This document shows, in pieces, positions 25,889-35,301 of a DNA stretch of 64,000 nucleotides. The notes under the pieces are model-generated. The model was not told the origin of the DNA. It was given only the letters and a program-made list of their open reading frames with translations, and did not search any database. The DNA lies in NCBI GenBank assembly GCA_963798015.1, contig CAWCSA010000006.1, forward strand, positions 1 to 64,000, read 5' to 3'. The DNA is from Roseiarcus sp963798015. GTDB taxonomy: Bacteria; Pseudomonadota; Alphaproteobacteria; Rhizobiales; Beijerinckiaceae. A program made the translations under genes and the position numbers. The stretch's first letter is position 1. Each line of letters opens with the position of its first letter.

Positions 25889-26410
25889 TTACCGCCTGCC
25901 GCCGTCTTGACGCCGCGAAGGCGACGCTTCCCCAAGCGACTTGCGCATCACGACGGCGGTAGCGCGCGTCCCGTCGGCGCGGCGATAGTAGCCGGCGCGC
26001 TCTCCGACTTTGACGAACCCGAAGCGCTCATACAAAGCCAAAGCCGGCGCGTTGTCCTTGGCGACCTCGAGGAACATCGCCTTTGCCCCCGCGTTCGCGA
26101 CCTGACGCAAGTTCTCACTGAGAAGAGCCCGCCCCACCCCCCTGCCCTGGTGCGCAGCGTCGACGGCAATTGTCAGAATCTCCGCTTCGTCCGCCGCCAG
26201 CCGTGCCAAGACGAAGCCGCGCAAGCGGCCACTTACCGGATCGAGCGCCGCTGCGCCGACTGTCGACGAACTGGTGATAAGCGCACCCATTTCATCCGAC
26301 GACCAGGGATGGGCGAAACCCTCGGCGTGCAGGCGCGCACAGGCCTGCGACCGGTCCGGCCGAAGGAGACGGATGACGGGTGGGGGAGATCGGCGCAGGC
26401 CGAAGATCAT
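25889..26410 (-). CDS. rimI: Ribosomal-protein-alanine N-acetyltransferase, RimI type
   Basis: From the ATG at 26410 the 173-residue product is a GNAT acetyltransferase. CARLHAEGFAHPWSSDEMGA is the substrate region, AADEAEILTIAVDAAHQGRG VGRALLSENL the acetyl-CoA P-loop, and APALALYERFGFVKVGERAG YYRRADG the C-terminal strand. It would acetylate the N-terminus of ribosomal protein S18. The frame is open 21 codons further up, but that would overlap tsaB. The gap to tsaB is 16 bp, so the two form one unit. Confidence 0.88.
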   Translation of the reverse strand: MIFGLRRSPPPVIRLLRPDRSQACARLHAEGFAHPWSSDEMGALITSSSTVGAAALDPVSGRLRGFVLARLAADEAEILTIAVDAAHQGRGVGRALLSENLRQVANAGAKAMFLEVAKDNAPALALYERFGFVKVGERAGYYRRADGTRATAVVMRKSLGEASPSRRQDGGRR

Positions 26411-26426
26411 GGGCTTGATCGGGTGC

Positions 26427-27116
26427 TCAGGCCGGCACCCTGGCGATGGGCTCGACCGCATTTGGCCGCGCATCGGGCGGCTTCACGTAAACGGGGCGCG
26501 CGGGACTCTTCGAGGGGTCGACGGCGAGACCTATCCGAGCGAGAGCGACAATGTCCGGCGCGACTCGCGCAACGTCGAGGTCGTAAGGCAGTCCGGCATG
26601 CTGGGCTTCGCTGGCGACGAGCGCGGCGGCGTCGCCGGCGAACCAAGCTGGCCCGGCGCCAATCGCGCGCACACACTCCCGGAGCGTGTCGCAACGAGGG
26701 GGCCCCAGCGGGCGGCCGGTCGTCTCGAACAACTGAAAATAGACCGAGCCGTGGCGAGCGTCGATCGTTGAGGCGATGATTCCAGTCCGGGGCTCGCTCA
26801 AGAGCGGCGCGGCGAAGGCGGCTAGAGTCGAAACGCCGACCACCGGAATCGCAAGCCCCACCGCCATTGCCCGCGCCATCGCGAGGCCGACGCGGATGCC
26901 GGTGAAGGAGCCAGGACCTATTGCGACCGCGATGCGCGCGAGCGAGGGAAAGCCGCCCTCAATGCCCCGCATGGCCTCCTCGACCATCGGAGCCAAAGCT
27001 TCGGCGTGGCCCCGCGCCATCGGCCGGCTGATGATGGCGAGCGGCTCGGCCCGGCCGCCTTCGACGACCGCGACCGACGCTGCTCCACAGGACGTGTCGA
27101 TCGCCAGAATACGCAT
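26427..27116 (-). CDS. tsaB: tRNA t6A biosynthesis protein TsaB
   Basis: The 229-residue protein opens MRILAIDTSCGAASVAVVEG, the ASKHA-fold start of TsaB. IAVAIGPGSFTGIRVGLAMA RAMAVGLAIPVVGVSTLAAF is the family signature. It has the N-terminal lobe and a short C-terminal lobe, as expected. It partners TsaD in making N6-threonylcarbamoyladenosine in tRNA. It lies 21 bp downstream of argB on the same strand and 16 bp upstream of rimI. Confidence 0.92.
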   Translation of the reverse strand: MRILAIDTSCGAASVAVVEGGRAEPLAIISRPMARGHAEALAPMVEEAMRGIEGGFPSLARIAVAIGPGSFTGIRVGLAMARAMAVGLAIPVVGVSTLAAFAAPLLSEPRTGIIASTIDARHGSVYFQLFETTGRPLGPPRCDTLRECVRAIGAGPAWFAGDAAALVASEAQHAGLPYDLDVARVAPDIVALARIGLAVDPSKSPARPVYVKPPDARPNAVEPIARVPA

Positions 27117-27137
27117 GTCTACCGCCTTGAAGGCCGG

Positions 27138-28022
27138 TTATCTCGTGATGAGCGTTCCCGCGCCATAGTCTGTCAGAAGCTCGATCAGCACCGCGTGAGG
27201 GACCTTGCCGTCGAGGATCACGACGCCCTCGACCCCCCTCTCCAGCGCATAGATGCAGGTCTCGACCTTGGGGATCATTCCGCCGGTGATCGTGCCGTCT
27301 GCAATCAGGCCGCGAATGTCGTCGATCCGCAATTCCTTGATGAGGCCTTTGTTCTTGTCGAGAACACCAGGGACGTCGGTCAGGAACAGGAGGCGCTTCG
27401 CTCCAAGCGCGCCGGCGACGGCGCCAGCGAAGGTATCGGCGTTGACGTTATAAGTCTGGCCATCGGCTCCTTGCGCGACCGGCGCCAGGACCGGGATCAG
27501 TTCGCGGCCAAGGATCTGCTCGAGCACGGTCGAATCCACTTTGTCGGGCTCGCCGACAAAGCCAAGGTCGACGACATCTTCTCCAGGACCATACGGGCGG
27601 TGGACCTTCCGCGCGGTGACCATGTTGCCATCCTTACCGCAGAGGCCAACCGCGCGCCCGCCCTCGGCGTTGATCGAGCCGACGATCTGTTTATTGATCG
27701 ATCCGGCGAGCACCATTTCGACGATTTCCATCGTCGGCTTGTCGGTGACCCGGAGGCCGCCGGAAAAGTGGGACTCGATGCCCAGCTTCTTCAGCATCAT
27801 GCCGATCTGCGGACCGCCGCCGTGCACGACGACCGGGTTGATGCCGGACTGCTCGAGGAGCACCATGTCTTTGGCGAAGTCGCGCGCTTTGCCCTCGTCG
27901 CCCATCGCGTGGCCGCCGTATTTCACGACGACGATCGCATCGTCATAGCGCAGCATGTGCGGAAGCGCTTGCATCAGGATTTCGGACTGCTGCTGAGGCG
28001 TCGGGTTGAGGGGTTCGGCCAT
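27138..28022 (-). CDS. argB: Acetylglutamate kinase
   Basis: The 294-residue enzyme phosphorylates N-acetylglutamate, the second step of arginine synthesis. AIVVVKYGGHAMGDEGKARD holds the catalytic Lys-Tyr-Gly-Gly, and INPVVVHGGGPQIGMMLKKL the nucleotide loop. LFLTDVPGVLDKNKGLIKEL and ITGGMIPKVETCIYALERGV complete the family motifs. It is oriented away from choXWV; the 180-bp gap between the two carries both promoters. Confidence 0.95.
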   Translation of the reverse strand: MAEPLNPTPQQQSEILMQALPHMLRYDDAIVVVKYGGHAMGDEGKARDFAKDMVLLEQSGINPVVVHGGGPQIGMMLKKLGIESHFSGGLRVTDKPTMEIVEMVLAGSINKQIVGSINAEGGRAVGLCGKDGNMVTARKVHRPYGPGEDVVDLGFVGEPDKVDSTVLEQILGRELIPVLAPVAQGADGQTYNVNADTFAGAVAGALGAKRLLFLTDVPGVLDKNKGLIKELRIDDIRGLIADGTITGGMIPKVETCIYALERGVEGVVILDGKVPHAVLIELLTDYGAGTLITR

Positions 28023-28201
28023 CGAGGTTCCCAGGGGCGGGTGGCCCGCTTCTAGCGGCTCACGGTCGGAAGCTCAAACGGTTTGGAACTCGGGCCGGCT
28101 TGTTGAAATTATTGGATTTGACCGCGCTTCGCCTCCCGCCGATACTCCTTCAAGCTCAGTTCCGTGCGGAGGTCGACCGCACGATTAAGGGAGAGAGAAC
28201 G

Positions 28202-29149
28202 ATGAAGCTTTTGGCGGTTCTGACACTATCAGGCGCGATCGCGCTGGCTAGCTCGGGCGTGGCTTTCGCCGGCGATCCGGACAGTTGCAAGACTGTAAGG
28301 TTCTCGGACGTCGGTTGGACAGACATCACGGCAACGACCGCGATCGCTAACGAGATATTCAAAGGTCTCGGCTACACGCCCAAGATCACGGTCCTCTCCG
28401 TCCCGGTGACCTACGCTTCGATGAAGAATAAGGACATCGACGTATTTCTGGGCAATTGGCAGCCGTCGATGGAAAACGATCGCAAGCCCTATGTCGAAGA
28501 TAAATCGGTTATCGTGACCGGAGCCAACCTCCCGGTCGGAGCGAAATATACGCTTGCGGTTCCGCAATACACCTATGATAAGGGCCTCAAGGATTTCGGC
28601 GACATCGAGAAATTCAAGGATTCGCTCAAAGGCAAAATCTTTGGCATCGAGCCCGGCAACGACGGCAACCGCCTCGTCCTCAATCTCATCAAAGGCGACA
28701 AATTCGGCCTGAAAAACTTCCAGCTGGTCGAATCGAGCGAGCAGGGGATGCTCTCAGAGGTGCAGCGGGCGACCGGTCACAAGGAAGACGTCGTCTTCCT
28801 TGGCTGGGCGCCTCATCCGATGAACGTCAATTTCAAGATCCAGTACCTGACCGGCGGCGACGACAGTTTTGGCCCGAATTTCGGCGGCGCGATTGTCTAC
28901 ACCAACGAGCGCGCCGGCTGGGCCGAGCAGTGCCCGAATGCGGCCAAGCTCATCAAGAATCTTATCTTCACGGTCGATATCGAGAACACCGTGATGAACA
29001 AAATTCTCACCGACGGCGACGAGGGGCCGAAGGCAGCCCAGGAGTGGCTGAAGACCAACCCCCCGCAACTCACCGCCTGGCTCGATGGCGTAACGACGTT
29101 CGACGGCCAGCCGGGTCTGCCCGCGGTCAAGAAGAGCCTCGGCCTCTAA
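28202..29149 (+). CDS. choX: Choline/betaine ABC transporter substrate-binding protein
   Basis: From the ATG at 28202 (GGGAGAG upstream) the 315-residue product has a signal peptide MKLLAVLTLSGAIALASSGV AFAG. The OpuAC-type binding domain follows: CKTVRFSDVGWTDITATTAI, DIDVFLGNWQPSMENDRKPY and KIFGIEPGNDGNRLVLNLIK. The Trp in VGWTDITAT, the Trp in GNWQP and the Trp in VFLGWAPHPMN suit the aromatic box for a quaternary ammonium. The pattern resembles rhizobial ChoX. It is followed by permease and ATPase genes, and the catabolic enzymes nearby support choline as ligand. Confidence 0.87.
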   Translation: MKLLAVLTLSGAIALASSGVAFAGDPDSCKTVRFSDVGWTDITATTAIANEIFKGLGYTPKITVLSVPVTYASMKNKDIDVFLGNWQPSMENDRKPYVEDKSVIVTGANLPVGAKYTLAVPQYTYDKGLKDFGDIEKFKDSLKGKIFGIEPGNDGNRLVLNLIKGDKFGLKNFQLVESSEQGMLSEVQRATGHKEDVVFLGWAPHPMNVNFKIQYLTGGDDSFGPNFGGAIVYTNERAGWAEQCPNAAKLIKNLIFTVDIENTVMNKILTDGDEGPKAAQEWLKTNPPQLTAWLDGVTTFDGQPGLPAVKKSLGL

Positions 29150-29245
29150 GTATAACGATCGACTCCTCAGTCCCTTCCCGTCCGCCCGCCGCGCGGGCGG
29201 GCGTCCTCAAAGGGCTTGTCCGATATTTTTGTTGGAGGGACGGCG

Positions 29246-30094
29246 TTGGAGAGTTGGTTCACCGAACCCAAAATTCCGCTCGGACGCTGGGTTAAGATTG
29301 GCATCACCTGGCTGCAGGACAACGCAGCCGGCTTCTTTGATGCGGTGACCGCGCTGATCGACTTTCTGGTCGACGGCTTCACCGCGATCCTCCTGCACAT
29401 CCCTTTTCTCGTCGTCGTCTTCGCCCTCGCGGCGCTCGCCTATTGGATGCACCGGTCGTGGCGCCTGGCGGCGTTCGTGGTCGTCGCGTTCATCGCCATC
29501 GCCAACCTCGGATATTGGCAAGCGACGGTCGAGACGATTTCACTCGTCGGCTTCGCGACCATTGTGAGCGTCCTGATCGGCGTGCCGCTCGGCATCGCCT
29601 CCGCCCATCGCCCGTGGCTCTACGCCTTGCTACGGCCGCTGCTCGACTTGATGCAGACGCTTCCGACCTTCGTTTACCTCATCCCGACCCTGGTGCTGTT
29701 TCACCTCGGCTCGGCGCCGGGCCTGATCTCGACAGTCATTTTCTCCATCGCCGCCCCGGTCCGCCTGACCTATCTCGGCATCGTATCGGCGCCAGTGCCA
29801 CTGAAAGAAGCGGGCGAGGCCTTTGGGGCAACGAAGCGGCAGTTGCTATGGAAGGTGGAATTGCCTTACGCGCTGCCGACGATCATGGCCGGCATCACTC
29901 AGTGCATCATGTTGAGCTTGTCGATGGTCGTCATTGCCGCGCTGGTCGGCGCAGCGGGACTCGGCGTGCCGGTGGTGCGCGCGCTAGGGACGGTCAACAT
30001 TCCAATGGGCATCGAGGCTGGCGTCTCGATTGTGCTCTTGGCGATCGTGCTCGATCGCGTCTTCCGCAACCCCGAGCGAAAAGGAAGCGCGTGA
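29246..30094 (+). CDS. choW: Choline/betaine ABC transporter permease
   Basis: I choose the TTG at 29246, because GGAGGG lies six bases before it and the product then starts ESWFTEPKIPLGRWVKIGIT. A TTG at 29216 would add ten residues without a site. The 282-residue protein has about six membrane segments (FLVVVFALAALAYWMHRSWR, LRPLLDLMQTLPTFVYLIPT). The permease EAA loop is KEAGEAFGATKRQLLWKVEL. It forms the membrane channel of the ChoXWV importer. The stop is one base from the choV start. Confidence 0.87.
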   Translation: MESWFTEPKIPLGRWVKIGITWLQDNAAGFFDAVTALIDFLVDGFTAILLHIPFLVVVFALAALAYWMHRSWRLAAFVVVAFIAIANLGYWQATVETISLVGFATIVSVLIGVPLGIASAHRPWLYALLRPLLDLMQTLPTFVYLIPTLVLFHLGSAPGLISTVIFSIAAPVRLTYLGIVSAPVPLKEAGEAFGATKRQLLWKVELPYALPTIMAGITQCIMLSLSMVVIAALVGAAGLGVPVVRALGTVNIPMGIEAGVSIVLLAIVLDRVFRNPERKGSA

Positions 30095-30095
30095 G

Positions 30096-31298
30096 ATGTC
30101 CGCAGTCGTTTTCGAGAACGTCGACATTGTGTTCGGCGACAAGCAGGCCGAAGCGCTCTCGATGGTCGATCGCGGCGCGACGCGCGACGAGATCCTCAAA
30201 TCGACTGGAGTCGTTCTTGGCGCAGCCGACGTCACGCTTTCCATCGAGCCGAGCGAAATTTGCGTGCTGATGGGTCTGTCAGGATCGGGCAAGTCGACAA
30301 TCCTGCGCGCTGTCAACGGCCTCAATAAGGTAGCGCGGGGTAAGGTGCTTGTCCGTCATGGCGACGGAGCCATCGACGTCGCTCATTGCAGCGCCGACGA
30401 ACTCCGCATGCTGCGCACCAGCCGCATCGCCATGGTGTTCCAGCAATTCGCTTTGTTGCCGTGGCGCACGGTCAAGGAGAACGTCGGCTTCGGGCTCGAA
30501 CTTCGGCGAATGCCGAAGGAGCAGATGGATAAGATTGTCGCCGACAAGCTCGCCATGGTCGGCTTGACCCAATGGGCCGGCAAATTCGGCCACGAATTGT
30601 CCGGCGGCATGCAGCAGCGCGTGGGCCTCGCGCGGGCCTTCGCGACCGACGCCGACATTCTGCTGATGGACGAGCCGTTTTCGGCGCTCGATCCATTGAT
30701 CCGCGACAAGTTGCAGGACGAATTGCTGCTGCTGCAGAAGGACCTGAAGAAGACGATCATTTTCGTCAGTCATGATCTCGACGAAGCGCTGAAGATCGGG
30801 AACCGGATCGCGATTCTTGAGGGCGGGCGGATCGTTCAATGCGGGACGGCGGAGGACATCCTCTTGCGGCCCGCGGACGCCTATGTCGCGGAATTCGTCA
30901 AGCATATGAACCCGCTTAACGTGCTGCGCGGGGGGGCTTTGATGACGCCTGCGGCCTCGCTGCGTCGGAGCGAGAACGAAGTGATGCTCGACCGAGGCGG
31001 CCGAGTCCGCGTTCAGCTCGACGCCGACGACAGGCCGATTGGCGTGACCCTCGACGGAAATGCTGGCGCGATCGCGATCGCCGACCGCGCTACAGGCGAG
31101 GTGTCGGCGCGGTCTGAGGACGTGGATATCGTGGTCGCGCCGCTCGACCTGAAGATGCGCTCGGCGATTGCGCTACGCAGTCTATCGGGCAATCCGATCG
31201 TGCTGGTCGACGACCTCGGCCGCATGGCTGGGCTGTGCGGCGACGACGAGATCTATCGTGCCCTGCTCCAGCAACGCCGAGCGGCGGGAGAAGCCTAA
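30096..31298 (+). CDS. choV: Choline/betaine ABC transporter ATP-binding protein
   Basis: The 400-residue ATPase starts at 30096 with AAGGAAG upstream. Walker A is LMGLSGSGKSTILRAVNGLN (about residue 60), the Q-loop is MVFQQFALLPWRTVKENVGF, the signature LSGGMQQRVGLARA, and Walker B ADILLMDEPFSALDPLIRDK. The N-terminal extension (EALSMVDRGATRDEILKSTG) is typical of the ProV/ChoV class. A C-terminal domain ends RALLQQRRAAGEA. It energises uptake of choline or betaine. It is the last gene of choXWV before insertion-sequence debris. Confidence 0.9.
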   Translation: MSAVVFENVDIVFGDKQAEALSMVDRGATRDEILKSTGVVLGAADVTLSIEPSEICVLMGLSGSGKSTILRAVNGLNKVARGKVLVRHGDGAIDVAHCSADELRMLRTSRIAMVFQQFALLPWRTVKENVGFGLELRRMPKEQMDKIVADKLAMVGLTQWAGKFGHELSGGMQQRVGLARAFATDADILLMDEPFSALDPLIRDKLQDELLLLQKDLKKTIIFVSHDLDEALKIGNRIAILEGGRIVQCGTAEDILLRPADAYVAEFVKHMNPLNVLRGGALMTPAASLRRSENEVMLDRGGRVRVQLDADDRPIGVTLDGNAGAIAIADRATGEVSARSEDVDIVVAPLDLKMRSAIALRSLSGNPIVLVDDLGRMAGLCGDDEIYRALLQQRRAAGEA

Positions 31299-32611
31299 CG
31301 GACGGTTCGTTTCCATCGGCTAGAGCCTTCTGCTTTTTGGTTTACGCATAGCCGGCGTTCCTGATGTATGCGGCGCATTCTTCGGGTGGGTATTGAGTGA
31401 GGATCTGAGCGCAGGCTCGGGATACGGCTTCGTAGCTTCGCACTCCGGCCTTTCGCAGCAGGGTTTTGAACTTGGCGAAGACCTGCTCGATCGGATTGAG
31501 GTCCGGCGAGTATTTCGGCAGAAACACGAGGCGCGCCCCGACGTTGCGGATCGCACGTCGCACCGCCTTTCCCTTGTGGGAGCCCAGGTTGTCGAGGATC
31601 ACGACGTCGCCCGGCTTGAGGGTAGGCGCGAGGACTGTTCGACATAGGCGTGGAAGCGTTCTGGAGCCTCAACACGTTATCCTCGGTTAGCATGAGTTTG
31701 CTGATTGGCGGCTTGGCGCCGATACCGGCATGATGGCGATGCCAGTTGTAGCGGTGCAGCCAGATGGGCAGTTCGGCGGCGCGTTCTTCGGAGGTGTTGT
31801 AGGCTTGGGCGTAGGCCCACTCGCGCAGGCTTGTCTGGACGAAGCGCTCGGCCTTGCCGTTGGTTTTGGGGGTGTAAGGTTTGGTGCGCAGATGCTTGAT
31901 CTTGAGCCGGCGCAGGGCCCCGGCATAGCGATCCGATCGGAAGCTTGAGCCGTTGTCGGTCATGACGCGCTCGACCCTGACGCCGAGGCCTCGAAAGAAG
32001 CGCAGGGCGTTGAACAGGAAACGCAGGCAGGAGCTGCGCTTTTCGTTCGGCAGGATCTGCGAGCAGGCGAGACGGGAATGGTCGTCGATCGCCAGATGCA
32101 CATATTCCCAGCCGACCCCGCGGGTGTTGCTTTGGCTGGTCCGATCGCCGGTGACCCGATGGCCGATCCGACTGAACTTGCCCAGCTTTTTGATGTCGAT
32201 ATGGATGATCTCGCCCGGGGTGGCCCGTTCGTAGCGACGGACTGGCTCGGCCGGCTCGAGCGCCGACAGGCGATTGAGGCCCCGGCGTTTGAGGATGCGG
32301 CTGACAGTTGCCGCCGAAACGCCGACCTCGGCGGCGATCTGCGCGCCGGTGTAGCGCTGCCTGCGCAAAGCCTCGACCGCCGCGCAGACGGCAGGCGTCG
32401 CTTGGCTTGGCGATGAATGGGGCCTTGATGAGCGGTCGCGCAAGCCCGCCAGGCCTTCCATGCGGAAACGTTCGACCCACTTGTCGACGGTCTTGGGCGT
32501 GGTGTGGAACCGGCGCGCTGCAGCCGCCTTCGACAGGCCGCCTTCGATCACGCTGCGCGCCATCGCCTCTCGACCTTTCGGCGTCAGGGACGCATTCTCG
32601 TGCATGTCCAT
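31295..32611 (-). CDS. IS481-family transposase, 3' end running into IS630 debris
   Basis: From the ATG at 32611 the protein has an N-terminal HTH (MARSVIEGGLSKAAAARRFH TTPKTVDKWVERFRMEGL) and a second HTH (EVGVSAATVSRILKRRGLNR). An rve integrase domain follows: ATPGEIIHIDIKKLGKFSRI (Asp), RVMTDNGSSFRSDRYAGALR (Asp) and TPKTNGKAERFVQTSLREWA (Glu). The normal end is near GAKPPISKLMLTEDNVLRLQ, at about 31665. After that the frame reads through the flanking IS630 fragment to 31295, so the last 120 residues are not native. The catalytic part seems intact. Confidence 0.85.
   Translation of the reverse strand: MDMHENASLTPKGREAMARSVIEGGLSKAAAARRFHTTPKTVDKWVERFRMEGLAGLRDRSSRPHSSPSQATPAVCAAVEALRRQRYTGAQIAAEVGVSAATVSRILKRRGLNRLSALEPAEPVRRYERATPGEIIHIDIKKLGKFSRIGHRVTGDRTSQSNTRGVGWEYVHLAIDDHSRLACSQILPNEKRSSCLRFLFNALRFFRGLGVRVERVMTDNGSSFRSDRYAGALRRLKIKHLRTKPYTPKTNGKAERFVQTSLREWAYAQAYNTSEERAAELPIWLHRYNWHRHHAGIGAKPPISKLMLTEDNVLRLQNASTPMSNSPRAYPQAGRRRDPRQPGLPQGKGGATCDPQRRGAPRVSAEILAGPQSDRAGLRQVQNPAAKGRSAKLRSRIPSLRSDPHSIPTRRMRRIHQERRLCVNQKAEGSSRWKRTVR
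31342..31664 (-). pseudogene. IS630-family transposase, C-terminal fragment
   Basis: The minus strand reads ILDNLGSHKGKAVRRAIRNV, RLVFLPKYSPDLNPIEQVFA and KFKTLLRKAGVRSYEAVSRA, the second half of an IS630 DDE domain. Upstream, one base is lost: ERFHAYVEQ is in one frame and VLAPTLKPGDVV in the next. Everything N-terminal is missing, because an IS481 element begins there. This IS630 type differs from the two full copies in the window. Confidence 0.8.
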
Positions 32612-32695
32612 TCGGTTCTCCCGCGAATCACTGAGGTTTGGCGACATCAGCGTTCACGGCTCAAACCGAATGGACAACCTCCTGAAAGATCACAG

Positions 32696-35206
32696 CTAGC
32701 CCCTAAGCGCCACGTTTTTCGGATCATAAGGGCTGTCGGAGATGACAGTTGCGCGGCGCATCTCGCCGAGGATGCGCACCTCGACTTCGTCGCCAGGATG
32801 CGAAAACTCAGGCTTCACCATGGCCAGCGCCAGCGACTTGCCGACCCTCCAGCCGTAGCCACCGGAGGTCGTGCGGCCGATCATCGCGCCATTTTTAGTC
32901 AACGGCTCAGAGCCGCGCGCGTCGGCGTCGGTCACGCCTTGAACTTCGAGCATCACCAGCTTGTTCGCAAAGCCCTTGTTCCTCCAGGCGACGAGCGCGT
33001 CGCGCCCGCGAAACGGACCTTTGTCGAAATCGACGAACCTTTGGAGGTCCGACTCGAGCGCGGCATATTCGATCGACAGTTCGCGCCCAATGAGCTTGTA
33101 GGACTTTTCCAGCCTGAGCGAATCCATGGCGCGAATGCCGAAAGGCTTGATCCCAAACGGCGCGCCCGCGTCCATCAGCGCGTCGAAGACAGCGTTCTGC
33201 ATCTCGATCGGATGGTGCAATTCGTAGCCAAGCTCGCCGACGAAATTGACGCGCATGGCGATGACGCCCGCGGCCCTGATCGACAGGCGCCGCGCGGTAA
33301 GCCACGGGAACGCCCTATTGGAGACGTCGATGTCGGCGACCTTAGCCAGCACCTCACGCGAGCGCGGACCGGCAAGCACGAGCACGCCGCGCTGCGTCGT
33401 CACCTTGTCGATGCGCACGCTGTTGTCGGCAGGAAGAAGCTTCTCCAGCGTGTCGAAATCATGGGTTTCGAGCGCGCCGGCGGAGATTAGATAAAATCGC
33501 TCTGGCCCGATGCGCGTCAGCGTAAACTCCGCCCGCACCCCGCCGCGCTCAGTGAGCAGATAACTCAGAGTGACGCGGCCGATCGCCTTCGGCGCGCGAT
33601 TGGTGAGGATTGAATTGAGCCAACCCTCCGCGCCAGGACCTGAAACCTCGCATTTGGCGAAGGCCGACATATCCATGAGGCCAACGTTCTGGTGCACGTT
33701 TCGGCACTCTTCGCCGACGAATTGGAAATAGTTCGAACGACGAAAGCTCCATTTCTCTCGCGGCTTCTCGCTTGAGCCAAAGGGGGGATGATTCTCGTTG
33801 AGAAGCACATCCGGTTTGGCGAGATCGGCCTCGCTTAAGCCGTAGCCATGCGGGGCAAACCAGTTCGGCCGCTCCCAGCCGTAAACGGAACCGAACACAG
33901 CCCCAAGGTCTTTCATCCGCGCATAGCAAGGCGTCTGGCGCAGCGGGCGGGCGGCTGCGCGCTCCTCGTCGGGATAATGCACGGTGAAAACCTTGGCGTA
34001 GGCCTCCTCGTTCTTTTCGATCAAATACCCTGTGTCCGCGTAAGGGCCGAAGCGGCGCGGGTCGACGCCGAGCATGTCGATGGTCGGCTCGCCTTCGACG
34101 ATCCATTCGGCAAGCTGCCAGCCGGCGCCGCCGGCCGCGGTGACGCCGAACGAATGGCCTTCGTTGAGCCAGAAGTTCCTCACTCCGGGCGCGGGGCCCA
34201 CGATCGGCGAGCCGTCAGGCGTGTAGGCGATGGCGCCATTGTAGACCTTCTTGACGCCGACCTCGCCGAACGCGGGAACGCGCGTGATCGCGGTTTCGAT
34301 GTGGGGGCCAAGGCGATCAAGATCCTCGGGAAAGAGCTCGTATTCGCTGTCCGACGACGGCCCGTCGACATAGCAGGCCGGCGCGCCCTTTTCGTACGGA
34401 CCCAGCAGCAAGCCGCCGGCCTCTTCGCGCATGTACCAGGCCGAATCGGATTCGCGCAGCACGCCCATTTCCGGCAAGCCCTGCGCCTTGCGCTTGACGA
34501 TCTCGGGATGCGCTTCGGTCACGATATATTGGTGCTCGACGGGGATCACCGGCACGTTGATCCCCACCATGCGGCCCGTCGCCCGTGCGAAATTTCCGGT
34601 CGCGGAAACGACATGCTCGCAAGTTATCTCGCCCTTGTCGGTTGAGACCTTCCATTCGCCGTTCGGCAGTCGCGCGATGGCGGTGACCGTCGTATGGCGA
34701 TTGATCTCAGCGCCGCGATCGCGGGCGCCTCGCGCCAGCGTCTGCGTCAGGTCGGCGGGCTGGATGTAGCCGTCCTCGGGGTGCTGGATTGCCCCGATGA
34801 TTCCCTCGACATCGCAGAGCGGCCAGATTTCCTTGACTTCGCTTGGCGTCAAGAACTTGACCTTGACACCGATCGTCTCCGCGACGCCTGCGTAGTAATT
34901 GTATTCGTCCATCCGGTCGCGAGTGCGCGCGAGTCGAATGTTCGACACCTGACGAAGACCGGGGTCGAGTCCAGTCTCCTTCTCGAGCGTCTGGTAGAGC
35001 GCGACCGAGTATTTGTGAATTTGCCCGACCGAGTAGCTCAAGTTGAACAGTGGGAGGAGACCCGCCGCATGCCAGGTGGAGCCCGAGGTCAGTTCTTTGC
35101 GCTCGATGAGAACGCTATCGGTCCATCCCTTTTTGGCGAGATGATAAAGCGTCGAGACGCCCACGACGCCCCCGCCAATGACCACTGCCCGCGCGTGCGT
35201 TCTCAT
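32696..35206 (-). CDS. Dimethylglycine/sarcosine dehydrogenase-like FAD-GcvT protein
   Basis: The 836-residue protein joins a DAO-type FAD oxidoreductase to folate-binding GcvT domains. The N-terminus HARAVVIGGGVVGVSTLYHL holds the FAD loop. SGSTWHAAGLLPLFNLSYSV contains the His that covalently binds FAD in relatives. ARKCEVSG-like and GELGYELHHPIEMQNAVFDA regions mark GcvT, and GYGWRVGKSLALAMV the C-terminal barrel. Such enzymes demethylate dimethylglycine or sarcosine and pass the one-carbon unit to tetrahydrofolate. Substrate choice is inferred from the choline importer and dehydrogenase nearby. It converges on choV, with transposon debris between. Confidence 0.87.
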   Translation of the reverse strand: MRTHARAVVIGGGVVGVSTLYHLAKKGWTDSVLIERKELTSGSTWHAAGLLPLFNLSYSVGQIHKYSVALYQTLEKETGLDPGLRQVSNIRLARTRDRMDEYNYYAGVAETIGVKVKFLTPSEVKEIWPLCDVEGIIGAIQHPEDGYIQPADLTQTLARGARDRGAEINRHTTVTAIARLPNGEWKVSTDKGEITCEHVVSATGNFARATGRMVGINVPVIPVEHQYIVTEAHPEIVKRKAQGLPEMGVLRESDSAWYMREEAGGLLLGPYEKGAPACYVDGPSSDSEYELFPEDLDRLGPHIETAITRVPAFGEVGVKKVYNGAIAYTPDGSPIVGPAPGVRNFWLNEGHSFGVTAAGGAGWQLAEWIVEGEPTIDMLGVDPRRFGPYADTGYLIEKNEEAYAKVFTVHYPDEERAAARPLRQTPCYARMKDLGAVFGSVYGWERPNWFAPHGYGLSEADLAKPDVLLNENHPPFGSSEKPREKWSFRRSNYFQFVGEECRNVHQNVGLMDMSAFAKCEVSGPGAEGWLNSILTNRAPKAIGRVTLSYLLTERGGVRAEFTLTRIGPERFYLISAGALETHDFDTLEKLLPADNSVRIDKVTTQRGVLVLAGPRSREVLAKVADIDVSNRAFPWLTARRLSIRAAGVIAMRVNFVGELGYELHHPIEMQNAVFDALMDAGAPFGIKPFGIRAMDSLRLEKSYKLIGRELSIEYAALESDLQRFVDFDKGPFRGRDALVAWRNKGFANKLVMLEVQGVTDADARGSEPLTKNGAMIGRTTSGGYGWRVGKSLALAMVKPEFSHPGDEVEVRILGEMRRATVISDSPYDPKNVALRG

Positions 35207-35301
35207 TCATTTCCTCGTGAACTGCAAAGTTCCGGCCCGATCGATCATTGACTGCTCGACTCCCCCCTTTACGATAGCACCACAATCAAGGGGGAACGCC
35301 A

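Noticed and set aside
35240..35301. Inverted repeat TCCCCCCTTT/AAGGGGGAA as an operator before the esterase gene
   Set aside because: The right arm is the ribosome-binding site of the esterase gene and the arms do not pair perfectly; I see no support beyond chance.
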